Shown here in pieces: positions 54,495 through 63,859 of a stretch of DNA of 64,000 nucleotides (the stretch's first letter is position 1; each line of letters opens with the position of its first letter). Source of the DNA: Collimonas pratensis. Lineage in GTDB: Bacteria > Pseudomonadota > Gammaproteobacteria > Burkholderiales > Burkholderiaceae_D. The stretch lies in NCBI RefSeq assembly GCF_001584185.1, contig NZ_CP013234.1, forward strand, positions 2,046,001-2,110,000. Direction: 5' to 3'. Under the pieces are notes generated by a model that was given only the letters and a program-made list of their open reading frames with translations, did no database searches and was not told where the DNA came from. Position numbers and translations under genes: made by a program.

Positions 54495-56762
54495 ATGACA
54501 ACTACGAAAAAAAACTATCCAGCGACCGAGGGCCGGGTAGCGCTGCAAACCAAGACAAGATTGCTGACCACCCTGATTGCCGCCGCCCTTGCCTCCGCCT
54601 CTGGCATGGCGCATGCGCAAAGCGATCCGGAACAAAAGAGCCTGGGTGCAGGGCAGAGCGCCCAGCCGCAAAATGACACCACGCTGCCGACCGTGACGGT
54701 GACCGGCGCCGGCCCCGCCGCCGACAGCTATCGCAAGACTTCAGCCGGTGTCGCCAGCTTCGGCGCCGCCTCGCTGCTCGATACGCCAGCCGCGGTCTCG
54801 GTAGTCACCCGCACCCAGCTGGACGACCAGCAAGCCCGTTTACTGAGCGAAGTCGTACGCAACGACGCTGCTGTCGGCAACAATTACACGCCGGTCGGCT
54901 ACTACGAGAATTTCAGCATCCGGGGGTTTCCGCTGGACCTGGCGACCAGCATGCAGATCAATGGCATGAGCATCGCCGGCGAACAGAACGTGGCCTTGGA
55001 AAACAAGGAAAGCGTCGAAATCCTGAATGGCATGGCAGGTCTGCAAAGCGGCATGACGCCGCCCGGCGGCCTGATCAACTATGTCACCAAGCGGCCGGCC
55101 GATGTGCGTTCGATCACGCTAGCAACCGATGCGCGCGGTTCGCGCTATCTGGCCACCGATATCGGCACCCTGTTCGGCGAGCAGAAGCAGTTCGGCCTGC
55201 GCATCAATGCCGCGCACGAGAGCCTGCATTCCTACGTCAACGACGCCGACGGCGAACGCAATTTTGCCTCACTGGCGGCTGACTGGATCATCAGCCCGCA
55301 GGCGCGCCTGCAGTTCGATGCCGAGTACCAGCACCGCGAGCAGCGCTCCGCGCCGGGTTATCAATTGTTAGGCGGTACTGTAGTTCCGGGCAATGTATCG
55401 CCCTCGACCTTGCTGGGCGCGCAGCCATGGGCCAAGCCGGTGACGATCAATTCCGTCAATCTGAATCTGCGCCTGGATCTCGACCTGGCGCCGGACTGGC
55501 ACGCTTATGTAGCGGCCAGCCGCAGCCGCGTGGTGATCGACGATAATTCTGCCTTTCCCTATGGCTGCGGCTATGGCGCGACATGCGGCGACGGTGGCAC
55601 GCCAGCGCGTTATTTCAGCGCCGGCGGCGATTTCGATATCTACGATTACCGCTTCCCGGACGATACCCGCCGCAACGACCAGTTGCAGGCGGTGCTGCAA
55701 GGGAAGCTGGATAGCGGCAAGATCCGCCACGATCTGACGCTGGGGGCGAGCATGTTCCGCCGTACCGTGTCGCAAAGCGATGGCGTCAACGAGTACGTCG
55801 GCAGCGATAATATTTATAACCCGAATCCGATCGTCTATGCGCCTTCACCGCTGACCCCGGACGCTTCCACTTTGCGGCTGGACAGCCGGCAAAAGGCGCT
55901 GTTTGCGGTCGATCGCATCAGCCTGACACCGCAATGGCAAGTGATTGCCGGCGGCCGCCAGGTGTGGCTCAACGAACGGGCGCTGGACGTCACCGGTGCG
56001 GCGACCCGCGTCACCGAGAAATCCCTGTTTCTGCCGCAGGTCGCGCTGGTCTACAAACCGCAGGCCGATCTTTCGCTGTACACCAGCTATAGCAAAGGCC
56101 TGACCATGGGCGGCCAGGCGCCGTTCTGGGCCGAGAATGCCTATGCCTTCCTGGCGCCGACCGTGTCGCGCCAGCTTGAAGCCGGCGTCAAGTACGACTG
56201 GCGCGACCAGCTCAGCCTGAGCGCAGCGCTGTTCCAGATGACCAAGCCGTACGAATATCCGAAGCCGGACGAGGGTGGTTATACCTACACTCAGCAAGGC
56301 AACGAAACCCACCGCGGCCTGGAGCTGAGCGCCGCCGGCCAGATTACCAGGCAGCTGCGGCTGACCGCCAGCCTGGCCCTGATCCAGGCGCGCGCCGACG
56401 ATACCGGCACGCCCGCTTACGATGGCCACCAGGCCATCAATGTGCCGCGCTTGCGCACAGCACTGTATGCGTCGTATGCATTGCCGCAGGTCACTGGCCT
56501 GAGCTTGCTCGGCGGTTGGCAGTACAGCGCCAGCAAGGCGGCCACGCGGGAAGGCGACGTCAAGGTCCCCGCTTATAGCGTGTTCGATGCCGGCCTGCGC
56601 TACAAGACCAGCTTGGCCGGGCATGCTGCGGTGCTGCGCCTGAGCGTGGATAATCTGTTCGACAAGCGCTATTGGAAAGATGTCGGCGAATATTTTGGCG
56701 ACAGCTACCTGCACCTGGGAGCGCCGCGCAGCGCGCGGCTGTCGCTCCAGTACGACTTTTAA
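54495..56762 (+). CDS. TonB-dependent receptor, siderophore/vitamin type
   Basis: Outer-membrane receptor, 755 residues, with a long signal region ending at MAHAQS. A TonB-box-like TVTVTG is followed by the plug (TPAAVSVVTRTQLDDQQARL, NFSIRGFPLD, ETVEILNG-type ESVEILNGMAGLQSG, GGLINYVTKRP). This is the FhuA/FpvA-type plug. The barrel ends with LSLQYDF, carrying the C-terminal Phe. The next two genes, a kinase and a PnuC-type permease, follow at 18 and 0 bp. The substrate is therefore more likely a vitamin (thiamine or nicotinamide riboside) than an iron chelate, despite the family label. Confidence 0.9.
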   Translation: MTTTKKNYPATEGRVALQTKTRLLTTLIAAALASASGMAHAQSDPEQKSLGAGQSAQPQNDTTLPTVTVTGAGPAADSYRKTSAGVASFGAASLLDTPAAVSVVTRTQLDDQQARLLSEVVRNDAAVGNNYTPVGYYENFSIRGFPLDLATSMQINGMSIAGEQNVALENKESVEILNGMAGLQSGMTPPGGLINYVTKRPADVRSITLATDARGSRYLATDIGTLFGEQKQFGLRINAAHESLHSYVNDADGERNFASLAADWIISPQARLQFDAEYQHREQRSAPGYQLLGGTVVPGNVSPSTLLGAQPWAKPVTINSVNLNLRLDLDLAPDWHAYVAASRSRVVIDDNSAFPYGCGYGATCGDGGTPARYFSAGGDFDIYDYRFPDDTRRNDQLQAVLQGKLDSGKIRHDLTLGASMFRRTVSQSDGVNEYVGSDNIYNPNPIVYAPSPLTPDASTLRLDSRQKALFAVDRISLTPQWQVIAGGRQVWLNERALDVTGAATRVTEKSLFLPQVALVYKPQADLSLYTSYSKGLTMGGQAPFWAENAYAFLAPTVSRQLEAGVKYDWRDQLSLSAALFQMTKPYEYPKPDEGGYTYTQQGNETHRGLELSAAGQITRQLRLTASLALIQARADDTGTPAYDGHQAINVPRLRTALYASYALPQVTGLSLLGGWQYSASKAATREGDVKVPAYSVFDAGLRYKTSLAGHAAVLRLSVDNLFDKRYWKDVGEYFGDSYLHLGAPRSARLSLQYDF

Positions 56763-56780
56763 AGGCAGGATGGAAGCGGC

Positions 56781-57992
56781 ATGAAGGATGCGAAACCGGA
56801 CGACGCCAGCGGCCTGCCAGCGGTGCTAAGCCACGGCATGGGCATGGATGCGGTGCAGCCGAGCTGGCCGTCATTGACGCTGGATGAAGTTGCGCGCCTG
56901 TTGCGTCACTTCCCGCTGGCGGGCACCGTGACGCGCCTCGACTGGCATAGCCCGCGGCCCTTTTCCAGCGCTTGCGTGGCGGACACCAGTTCAGGCCCCT
57001 TGTTCATCAAGCGCTTGCTGCGTGAGATACGGACTGTCGGCGAGCTGATGGACGAGCACCGCTTCATGGCGCATCTGCGGGCGAATGGCCTGGTCGTCAG
57101 CGAAGTGCTGAGCGCCAGCGACGACAATACTGCCTTTGCCGACGGTGACTGGACCTACGAAGTTCAGCGCCTCGGGCAGGGTGTCGACCGCTATCGCGAC
57201 GCCACCTCATGGACGCCGTTTCTCAACTGCGCCGACGCTGCCGCTGCCGGCCGCGAACTGGCCTTGCTGCATCTGGCCGCACGAGGCTACGATGCGCCGG
57301 CGCGCAGCACCAGGCTGCTGGCTTCCGGCTTTACCTTGCTGAATGCAGAGCAGCCGCAAGCCGTGCTGGAGCGTATCCAATTCTATATTCAGCAGCGGCC
57401 GGCGTTAATCGACTACCTGGCGCCGCGCGACTGGCGTGCCGACGTCAGTCGCGTGCTGCTGCCGTTCCATGCCCGCCTCAGTCCCTTGCTGCACGGCCTG
57501 GCGCCGTTGTGGACGCATAACGACTGGCATGCCTCCAACTTGCTGTGGCAGGCCGAGCCGGCGCCGGCAGCTGTCAGGACGGTGCTGGATTTCGGCCTGG
57601 CCGACCGCACTTGCGCAGTCTACGATCTGGCCAACGCAATTGAACGCAACCTGATCGAGTGGCTAGCCTTGCCTTCCACCAGTGGCGAACAGCGCCATCT
57701 GGTGCATATCGACCAGCTGGATGCCATGCTGGATGCTTATGAAGCGGTGGCGCCGTTGTCGGCCTTGGAAGCAAGCGCATTGCCGGCCCTGCTGCCCTTG
57801 GTGCATATCGAGTTTGCGCTGTCCGAGCTGGCGTATTTCCACGGCGTGCTGCGTTCCCCTGAAAATGCGGCGCTGGCCTACGATACCTATCTTCTTGGCC
57901 ATGCGGCGTGGTTCAACAGCGATGCCGGCCGTTATCTGCTGGATCATCTGCAGCGCCGTGCCGCCCTTAAAACCTTGCAAGGGGAGTCTTGA
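56781..57992 (+). CDS. APH-family small-molecule kinase
   Basis: A 403-residue phosphotransferase of the aminoglycoside/choline kinase fold. LFIKRLLR holds the ATP lysine, THNDWHASNLLW is the catalytic loop (HxDxxxxN) and VLDFGLAD the metal-binding DFG. The N-terminal 40 residues are variable. By itself the fold does not give the substrate. Between a TonB receptor and a PnuC-type permease it most likely traps the imported compound by phosphorylation, as thiamine or nucleoside kinases do. Antibiotic resistance is unlikely in this setting. The stop overlaps the next start (TGATG). Confidence 0.85.
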   Translation: MKDAKPDDASGLPAVLSHGMGMDAVQPSWPSLTLDEVARLLRHFPLAGTVTRLDWHSPRPFSSACVADTSSGPLFIKRLLREIRTVGELMDEHRFMAHLRANGLVVSEVLSASDDNTAFADGDWTYEVQRLGQGVDRYRDATSWTPFLNCADAAAAGRELALLHLAARGYDAPARSTRLLASGFTLLNAEQPQAVLERIQFYIQQRPALIDYLAPRDWRADVSRVLLPFHARLSPLLHGLAPLWTHNDWHASNLLWQAEPAPAAVRTVLDFGLADRTCAVYDLANAIERNLIEWLALPSTSGEQRHLVHIDQLDAMLDAYEAVAPLSALEASALPALLPLVHIEFALSELAYFHGVLRSPENAALAYDTYLLGHAAWFNSDAGRYLLDHLQRRAALKTLQGES

Positions 57993-58585
57993 TGTCAGGC
58001 CTGGAAATCATTGCCGTCATAGTGAGCGCTCTGGCCGTCTGGCTGACTGCGCGCCGTCATTTGTGGTGCTGGCCGATCGGCTTGGTATCGGTGCTGCTGT
58101 ATGCGCGCATATTCCTGGTGGCGAAACTGTATTCGGACTTGCTGCTGCAACTGATCTTCGCCGTCATGCAGCTATACGGCTGGTGGCAATGGAAGAGCGG
58201 GGCGTCGAATCAGGACCGCCAGCACATCCAGCCGCAGCGCTTGCCGAAGCGGGGTTTGCTGATCGGTATGCTGGCCGGCGCCGCGGGCAGCGTGGTGCTG
58301 GGTTATATCATGGCCAGTTTTACCGACGCCCACATTCCATGGCTGGATTCGGCGCTGACCAGCTTCAGTCTGGTGGCGCAGTTCTGGATGGCGCGTAAAT
58401 ATGTCGCCAACTGGTGGCTGTGGATCGCGGTCGACATTATCTACGTCGGCGTGTACATCTATAAGGACCTGAACCTGACCGCAGGCTTGTATGCGGGGTT
58501 CATTGTGCTGGCGATTATCGGCTTGCGCAACTGGCAGAGACAGCTACCCGAGAATCTCCCGCCGGCGGCAGCAGCAACGCTGTAG
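57992..58585 (+). CDS. PnuC-family permease (nicotinamide riboside or thiamine)
   Basis: A 197-residue inner-membrane protein with about seven hydrophobic helices; GGGGAG ribosome site; the ATG overlaps the kinase stop. WCWPIGLVSVLLYARIF, MQLYGWWQWK and WWLWIAVDIIYVGVYIYKDL are conserved PnuC/PnuT blocks. These facilitators depend on intracellular phosphorylation to drive uptake, which matches the upstream kinase. The choice between PnuC (nicotinamide riboside) and PnuT (thiamine) cannot be made from sequence by eye. Its TAG stop is part of repeat copy 4. Confidence 0.88.
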   Translation: MSGLEIIAVIVSALAVWLTARRHLWCWPIGLVSVLLYARIFLVAKLYSDLLLQLIFAVMQLYGWWQWKSGASNQDRQHIQPQRLPKRGLLIGMLAGAAGSVVLGYIMASFTDAHIPWLDSALTSFSLVAQFWMARKYVANWWLWIAVDIIYVGVYIYKDLNLTAGLYAGFIVLAIIGLRNWQRQLPENLPPAAAATL

Positions 58586-58610
58586 GGTGGGCACGGTGTG
58601 CCCACCCTAC
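58582..58610. repeat. Dispersed palindromic repeat, copy 4 (minimal form)
   Basis: GTAGGGTGGGCAC, then GG, then the inverted partner ending in CCCACCCTAC: a single 29-bp hairpin, the shortest of the four copies. It begins inside the last codons of the permease gene and supplies that gene's stop. Confidence 0.85.
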
Positions 58611-58635
58611 AAGGGCAAATAGCAGTGGTGGGCGC

Positions 58636-59128
58636 TTATGCGGTGGCCGGCATACTCAGGTTCTGCGCCCACGCCAGCGCTGACAGATGCGCCAGGTTGG
58701 CTTTCCGCAGGCTGATTTCAGCGAGGCCGATAGTGGTCCCACCAGCAGTGAATTCAATTCGCAAGCCTCGGCCAGCGCTACGTGCGGGCCATAGGGCCGG
58801 CGCGCGTCAGCAACGCCGCGCCCACCTGGTCAGACGGCTTAATGCTGGCCTGCACATCCTTCATCTCGACTCCCAGCAGCCGATCCAGCAACGAAAAGAT
58901 GCCGGTCACGAACAGGCTTTCCGATTCGCCGCGCGGCAAATATTTTTGCGCGAGCAATTCGGCAATTCGGCAAAGCGGCTGCGGATGATCGCGGTTTCCA
59001 TCGGGACCGGCGAATAACCGCTGCTGCTAGCGGTGGCCTTTGGCGTCCTGCCACGTCAGGTCGTAGCCGATGACGGCTTGTTTTGGGTCCAGCAAGGGTT
59101 CTCGAACGATGAAATTTTCAATGCGCAT
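58636..59128 (-). pseudogene. Decayed EAL-HDOD (YuxH-like) signalling protein
   Basis: On the minus strand the reading starts MRIENFIVREPLLDPKQAVI and GYDLTWQ, the opening of EAL-HDOD proteins, then stops at TAG. Downstream the HDOD end is recognisable: ETAIIRSRFAEL, LAQKYLPRGESESLFVTGIF, SLLDRLLGVEMKDVQ and SDQVGAALLTRAGP, then YGPHVALAEACEL in another frame. Lesions: most of the EAL domain is deleted after about residue 33, an 8-bp tandem duplication (GCCGAATT) shifts the frame, and another shift follows at RAGP. The intact gene would be about 400 residues and take part in c-di-GMP-type signalling. Nothing here can be functional. Confidence 0.8.
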
Positions 59129-59633
59129 CTTGGATTTCTTATGGTTGATGGGAGGAGGGCTGCAAGATCAATATTCCTTGAACGCTGGGTTTTCCATGCG
59201 GGGTTTTCCATGTTTAACGGCAGCTTTGATGCAAACCTTGAGGACAAGCGCCGGTGTTGTCGTGGGAATGTAAAGATTGGTAAAGATTTGTTGCAATCCC
59301 GCGACAAGTTTGCTGTTTCCAGTAGGCATTTTAAGAATTTCCTGTCCTCAATTTAATTTCGCAGAGGAATCCCGGCGTTTTGCTGCATCGAGCGCAAAGT
59401 CAAGCCTGGAGCGGGTCTCATGCATTTCCTCGATTATTATTAATTATTATATTTTTGCTAATAATCAATATTCATGGCGAGATTTATTTCCGTCCAATAA
59501 TTAGTGTTTGTTAGTAATTGTTAAACATTGTCAGTAATGACATTTTGTGAATTCTTACCCTTACAATTTGTTTCGCCGTGTTGGCAATTCATTAATTTGA
59601 ATCGAACATCTACTTTTATATCTGAGGGTAAAA
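59129..59633. other. AT-rich upstream region of the pilus operon
   Basis: About 505 bp; the last 230 bp are strikingly AT-rich, with TTATTATTAATTATTATATT around 59,440. This is typical of silenced or phase-controlled fimbrial promoters. I saw no inverted repeats flanking an invertible segment and no recombinase gene. GAGGGT serves as ribosome site for the pilin. Confidence 0.5.
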
Positions 59634-60173
59634 ATGAAACAAATGACTATCGCTAAGTTGGTTGCAGTTGCTGCTGCAGGTCTGTTGTCCCAAGCGGCCT
59701 TCGCTGACGGCGGCACCGTGAATTTCAACGGCCAGATCGTTGACTCGCCTTGCTCGATCGACCCATCCAGCCAAAACATCACTGTTCCTATGGGCACAGT
59801 GTCGCGCGCAGTGTTGAACGGCGCCGCCGGCAAGAAGGCAAATCCATCGAAGTTCCAGATCCTGTTGACCAACTGCGGCGCAACTGCCAAGGGCGCAACC
59901 GTGACCTTTACCGGCACCACCGATGCTAACGTCACCGACGACCTGGCATTGGCTAACGCTGGCCAAGTTGGCGTGACTACAGCTACTGGCGTGGCGATCG
60001 AGCTGGGCGACTCCGCCGGCACCAAGATCCCTGTCGGTTCGGCATCGGGCACTTACGTTCTGGGCCTGGGCAACAACCCTCTGAACTTCCAGGCTGCCTA
60101 CGTTTCGACTGGTCCTGCAGTCACCGTTGGTCCAGCTAACTCCACAGCACAGTTCGTTGTTACTTACCTGTAA
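59634..60173 (+). CDS. Type 1-like major fimbrial subunit (chaperone-usher pilin)
   Basis: A 179-residue pilin with signal peptide MKQMTIAKLVAVAAAGLLSQ ending at AFA. The mature part begins DGGTVNFNGQIVDSPCSID, with the usual disulfide cysteine; the partner is in LLTNCGATAKG. The C-terminal beta strand ends TAQFVVTYL, with the penultimate Tyr that the chaperone recognises. It is the first gene of the cluster and followed by an attenuator-like stem, consistent with high expression of the main subunit. Confidence 0.94.
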   Translation: MKQMTIAKLVAVAAAGLLSQAAFADGGTVNFNGQIVDSPCSIDPSSQNITVPMGTVSRAVLNGAAGKKANPSKFQILLTNCGATAKGATVTFTGTTDANVTDDLALANAGQVGVTTATGVAIELGDSAGTKIPVGSASGTYVLGLGNNPLNFQAAYVSTGPAVTVGPANSTAQFVVTYL

Positions 60174-60211
60174 TCAGCGCGCTTCGCAAAAATCCTGAAA
60201 AGGCATTACCT

Positions 60212-60266
60212 CGTTACGCCGCCTGCGGCGCAACGGGCAGCCTGGCGCTGGTGACGGCCAGGTTTT
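60212..60266 (+). terminator. Tandem hairpins behind the pilin gene (possible attenuator)
   Basis: CGTTACGCC/GGCGCAACG at 60212-60235 forms one stem with a one-base mismatch, and CCTGGC/GCCAGG at 60241-60262 followed by TTTT forms a second. The weak T-run suggests partial termination, lowering chaperone and usher messages relative to pilin. Confidence 0.5.
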
Positions 60267-60412
60267 AAGGATGGGTCGGCATGCCGCAACGGTAGCGGCA
60301 AGCCGGCCATCATTTTCCGGCACCACCCATGCATCAATTTGTGAGCACGCGTCAGCGTCCGCTGCTTGCTTAGAAATTTGTGCATAGGACATTTTGAAGG
60401 ACGAGGTTTTCC

Positions 60413-61195
60413 ATGTTGAACAAGCGAACCATCACTTCCGCCATTCTCGGTAGCGTGCTGCTGATTAGCGCGCTGGCGGCAAACGCGAGCGTCATGCTGG
60501 GCGGCACCCGCGTGGTCCTCAACGAGAAGGACCGGCAGGCATCGATTCCGCTGAAGAACACCGGCGCCTCGCCGTATGTGGTGCAAACCTGGATCGATGC
60601 CGGCGAGGGCAAGAATAAGGTGCCGCTGCTGGTGACGCCGCCTTTGTCGCGCCTCGATCCCGGCGCCGAAAACATCTTGCGCATCGTCCGCATTTCCGGC
60701 GATCTGCCGAGCGACCGTGAAACGGTGTTCTGGCTCAACGTCAAAGAGATTCCAGAGAAGTCGGACCAGGTCAATGTGCTGCAAGTCGCGGTGCGTACCC
60801 GCATCAAGATCTTTTACCGGCCAGCGGGCCTGACCGGCAAGCCGGACGAGGCGCGCAGCCTGGTGACGCTGGCGGTGGTGCCGGGCCAGGACGGCAAGGG
60901 CGCCGCGCTGCGGGTCAGCAATCCGAGCGCCTATAACCTGACGTTCACCGGTTTCAAAATCAACGGCAACAAGGAACAGACCAAGGCCGGCATGGTGCTG
61001 CCGTTCAGCTCCAGTGATTTTCCGCTGACCTCGATCAGCACGCCGCAAGTGCTCGATGTCAGCTACACCACCATCAATGACTACGGCGGTGAAACGCCGG
61101 AAGTCGTGGCCAAGGTGGCGGTCGGCGCCGCCTCCGCAGCGCAGCCGGCCGCGCCGGTTGCCGCAGCGGCTTCGGTTGAGCCTGCAGGCAAGTAA
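60413..61195 (+). CDS. Periplasmic pilus assembly chaperone (PapD/FimC type)
   Basis: A 260-residue two-domain Ig-like chaperone with a signal peptide ending near ANAS. VMLGGTRVVLNEKDRQASIP carries the conserved Arg of the subunit-binding cleft, and PPLSRLDPGAENILRIVRIS followed by ETVFWLNVKEIP is the donor-strand signature block (with the second conserved basic residue region KI in RIKIFYRP). The C-terminal tail (AAQPAAPVAAAASVEPAGK) is an unusual Ala/Pro-rich extension of about 25 residues. It delivers pilins to the usher encoded next. Confidence 0.92.
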   Translation: MLNKRTITSAILGSVLLISALAANASVMLGGTRVVLNEKDRQASIPLKNTGASPYVVQTWIDAGEGKNKVPLLVTPPLSRLDPGAENILRIVRISGDLPSDRETVFWLNVKEIPEKSDQVNVLQVAVRTRIKIFYRPAGLTGKPDEARSLVTLAVVPGQDGKGAALRVSNPSAYNLTFTGFKINGNKEQTKAGMVLPFSSSDFPLTSISTPQVLDVSYTTINDYGGETPEVVAKVAVGAASAAQPAAPVAAAASVEPAGK

Positions 61196-61285
61196 CGCCA
61201 TCGTCATCTCCCAGGTAGCAAGCAACAGATCCTGTCAGGGCAATTCAGTCTGCCGCGCAAGGCAGAAACAAAGGAAGGGAAAGCT

Positions 61286-63859
61286 GTGATCAGATTGTCG
61301 CATCAACGCAAACCGGTACGCCTGGCGCTGTCAGCGATTACGCTGGCCGTGCTGTCGCAGCTGGCCCAGGCGCAAGGCCAGGGCGGCTCGGTCTTCAATG
61401 AACAGTTCCTCGACATCGGCGGCGAGCAAAGCCGCGCCGACTTGTCGCTGTTCGCGTTCGGCAATCGGGTCATGCCCGGCAGCTACCTGGTGGACGTTAG
61501 CCTCAACGAAAGCGGCGTCGGCCAGAGTCAGGTAGTGTTCGCCGACCAGGGTGAGGGCAAGAATGCGCAAGCTTGCATCACCCGCGCCATGCTGGAAGGC
61601 TGGGGCGTCAAGGTCGAAGTGTTTCCCGTCCTGATGGCGGCCGGCGACCAGTGCGTCGACCTGGCGCAAGCGATTCCCGGTTCCAGCGTGTCGTACGACG
61701 GCGAGAAGCTGCGCCTGACCCTGAGCATCCCGCAGGCTGCCATGAAGCGCCAGGCGCGCGGCGCCATCAGCCCCGACAAATGGGACAAGGGCATCAATGT
61801 CGCCATGCTGGATTACCAGTTCTCGGCGGCACGCTATGACGGCGGCAACAATGCCGGCAGCACCATGAACAGCAGCATTACCGAATTCAACGCCAACCCC
61901 AGTGCTACCACGCAAGCCCGCAACACCTTGTATGCCGGCCTGCGTGGCGGCTTCAATCTGGGCGACTGGCGCTTCCGCAATTTCTCTACCTACAACCGTG
62001 GCGTCGACGGCGAAGGCCATTGGCAGTCGGTGACTTCTTATCTGCAGCGCGACATCGCTGCTCTTGGCGGCCAGCTGACGATCGGCGACAGCACCACGCC
62101 CGGCAACTTCTTCGATGCTTTCCAGTTCCGCGGCGTGCAGCTGGCGTCTGACGACGGCATGCTGCCTGACAGCCAGCAGGGCTATGCGCCAACCATCCGC
62201 GGCGTGGCGCAGACCAATGCGCGCGTGACGGTGCGGCAGAACGGCTTCGTGGTCTACAGCACCTATGTCGCGCCAGGCCCATTTGTACTGGACGATTTGT
62301 ACCCGACCTCCACCAGCGGCGACCTGGAAGTGACGATCACCGAAGCCGATGGCCGGGAAACCAAGTTCCGGCAGGCTTTCTCCGCGGTGCCGACCTTGTT
62401 GCGTGAAGGCGTCTGGCGCTATAGCGTGACCGGCGGCCAGTACCGCAACGGTTATTCCAGCAACATCACCACCGGCAGCGGCAACGCCAAGCCGAATTTC
62501 GTGCAGGGCACGGTGGCGCGCGGCCTGGGCAATGAATACTCGGTGTACGGCGGCATGATCGCCTCCGATATCTATCAATCGGTACTGTTCGGGGCCGGCA
62601 AGAACCTGCGCGATTTCGGCGCGATCTCTGCTGACCTGTCGCAAGCGCATACCAAGGGACCGTTCAACCAGAGCTACGATGGTCAGTCCTTGCGCTTCCT
62701 GTACGCCAAATCGTTCGAGAATTACGGCACCAGCGTGCGCATGGCCGGTTACCGTTATTCCACCGGCGGCTTCCGTACTTTCCAGGAAGCGGCGCAGATG
62801 CAGGACCTGCAGAACGGCCAGACACTCAACAACCGGCGCAACCAGGTGCGGCTGGAACTGGCGCAGCAGCTGGGCAGCAAGGGCGGCACCGCCTATGCTT
62901 CGATCCAGCAGCAAAGCTACTGGGGCACCGATCAGAAAGACCGCCTGATGCAGGTCGGCTATTCGAATTTCTACAAACAGTTCAGCTACAGCATCTTCTA
63001 CAACTACAGCACCAACCTGAACGGGCCATCGAACCGCCAGCTGATGGCGACCTTGTCGATTCCGCTGGGCGATACCCGCTCCTATGCGCGTTACACCGTG
63101 GCCAAGGGCAATAACGGCGAACTGACACAGCAAGCCAGCGTTTACGGTTCGGCGCTGGAGGATGGCCGCCTGACGTACAACGTCACTGCTGCGCACTCGA
63201 ACCAGAGCGACAACAGCGGCAGCGCGTCCGCCAGCTACCTGTCGCAGTACGGCCGGGTCGACTTCGGCCGTGCGCAAGGGTCCGGCTACGGCCAGACCAC
63301 GCTCGGCATGGCGGGCGGCCTGGTGGTGCATGGCGGCGGCGTTACCCTGTCGCAGCCGCTGGGCGAAACCATGGCGCTGGTGGAAGCGCCGGATGCGGCC
63401 AACGTTGGTTTTGAGGTCTATCCGGGGGTACGTACCGACAGCCGCGGCAATGCCGTGCTGGCCAACCTCAGTCCATACCGCGTCAACCGCCTGGCGGTGC
63501 GTACTGAAGACCTGGGCGACAACGTCGAAGTCAAGAATGCGGCGCTGGACGTGGTGCCGACCCGTGGCGCGGTGGTGCTGGCCAGGTTCGAAACTTCGAT
63601 CGGCTTGCGCATCATGCTGAATTTGAGCGACAAGAACGGCAAACCGCTGCCGTTCGGCGCCAAGGTCGACAACGAGCAAGGGCAGGAACTGGGGATCGTC
63701 GGCAGCGAAGGCCAGACCTACATCACCGGCGCCAAGGAAAGCGGCGTATTGAACATCAAGTGGGGGCAGGGCGCGGCGGAGCAGTGCAGCGTCAAATACC
63801 ATGTGCCGGCGGAGAAGAACCCGGCGCCGATCCGCGAGTTGAATGGGCAATGCGAATGA
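61286..63859 (+). CDS. Outer-membrane usher (FimD type)
   Basis: An 857-residue usher with a GTG start and AAGGAAGGGA just upstream. The signal peptide ends near AQAQG. The N-terminal domain reads SVFNEQFLDIGGEQSRADLS. The barrel and plug include RGVQLASDDGMLPDSQQGYA and PTIRGVAQTNARVTVRQNG, the classical usher signature, and FEVYPGVRTDSRGNAVLANL marks the C-terminal domain. It forms the pore through which chaperone-bound subunits are polymerised. The stop overlaps the next start (ATGA). Confidence 0.95.
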   Translation: MIRLSHQRKPVRLALSAITLAVLSQLAQAQGQGGSVFNEQFLDIGGEQSRADLSLFAFGNRVMPGSYLVDVSLNESGVGQSQVVFADQGEGKNAQACITRAMLEGWGVKVEVFPVLMAAGDQCVDLAQAIPGSSVSYDGEKLRLTLSIPQAAMKRQARGAISPDKWDKGINVAMLDYQFSAARYDGGNNAGSTMNSSITEFNANPSATTQARNTLYAGLRGGFNLGDWRFRNFSTYNRGVDGEGHWQSVTSYLQRDIAALGGQLTIGDSTTPGNFFDAFQFRGVQLASDDGMLPDSQQGYAPTIRGVAQTNARVTVRQNGFVVYSTYVAPGPFVLDDLYPTSTSGDLEVTITEADGRETKFRQAFSAVPTLLREGVWRYSVTGGQYRNGYSSNITTGSGNAKPNFVQGTVARGLGNEYSVYGGMIASDIYQSVLFGAGKNLRDFGAISADLSQAHTKGPFNQSYDGQSLRFLYAKSFENYGTSVRMAGYRYSTGGFRTFQEAAQMQDLQNGQTLNNRRNQVRLELAQQLGSKGGTAYASIQQQSYWGTDQKDRLMQVGYSNFYKQFSYSIFYNYSTNLNGPSNRQLMATLSIPLGDTRSYARYTVAKGNNGELTQQASVYGSALEDGRLTYNVTAAHSNQSDNSGSASASYLSQYGRVDFGRAQGSGYGQTTLGMAGGLVVHGGGVTLSQPLGETMALVEAPDAANVGFEVYPGVRTDSRGNAVLANLSPYRVNRLAVRTEDLGDNVEVKNAALDVVPTRGAVVLARFETSIGLRIMLNLSDKNGKPLPFGAKVDNEQGQELGIVGSEGQTYITGAKESGVLNIKWGQGAAEQCSVKYHVPAEKNPAPIRELNGQCE

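Noticed and set aside
59400..59633. Invertible (phase-variable) promoter of the pilus operon
   Set aside because: The region is very AT-rich, but I found no flanking inverted repeats and no recombinase gene.
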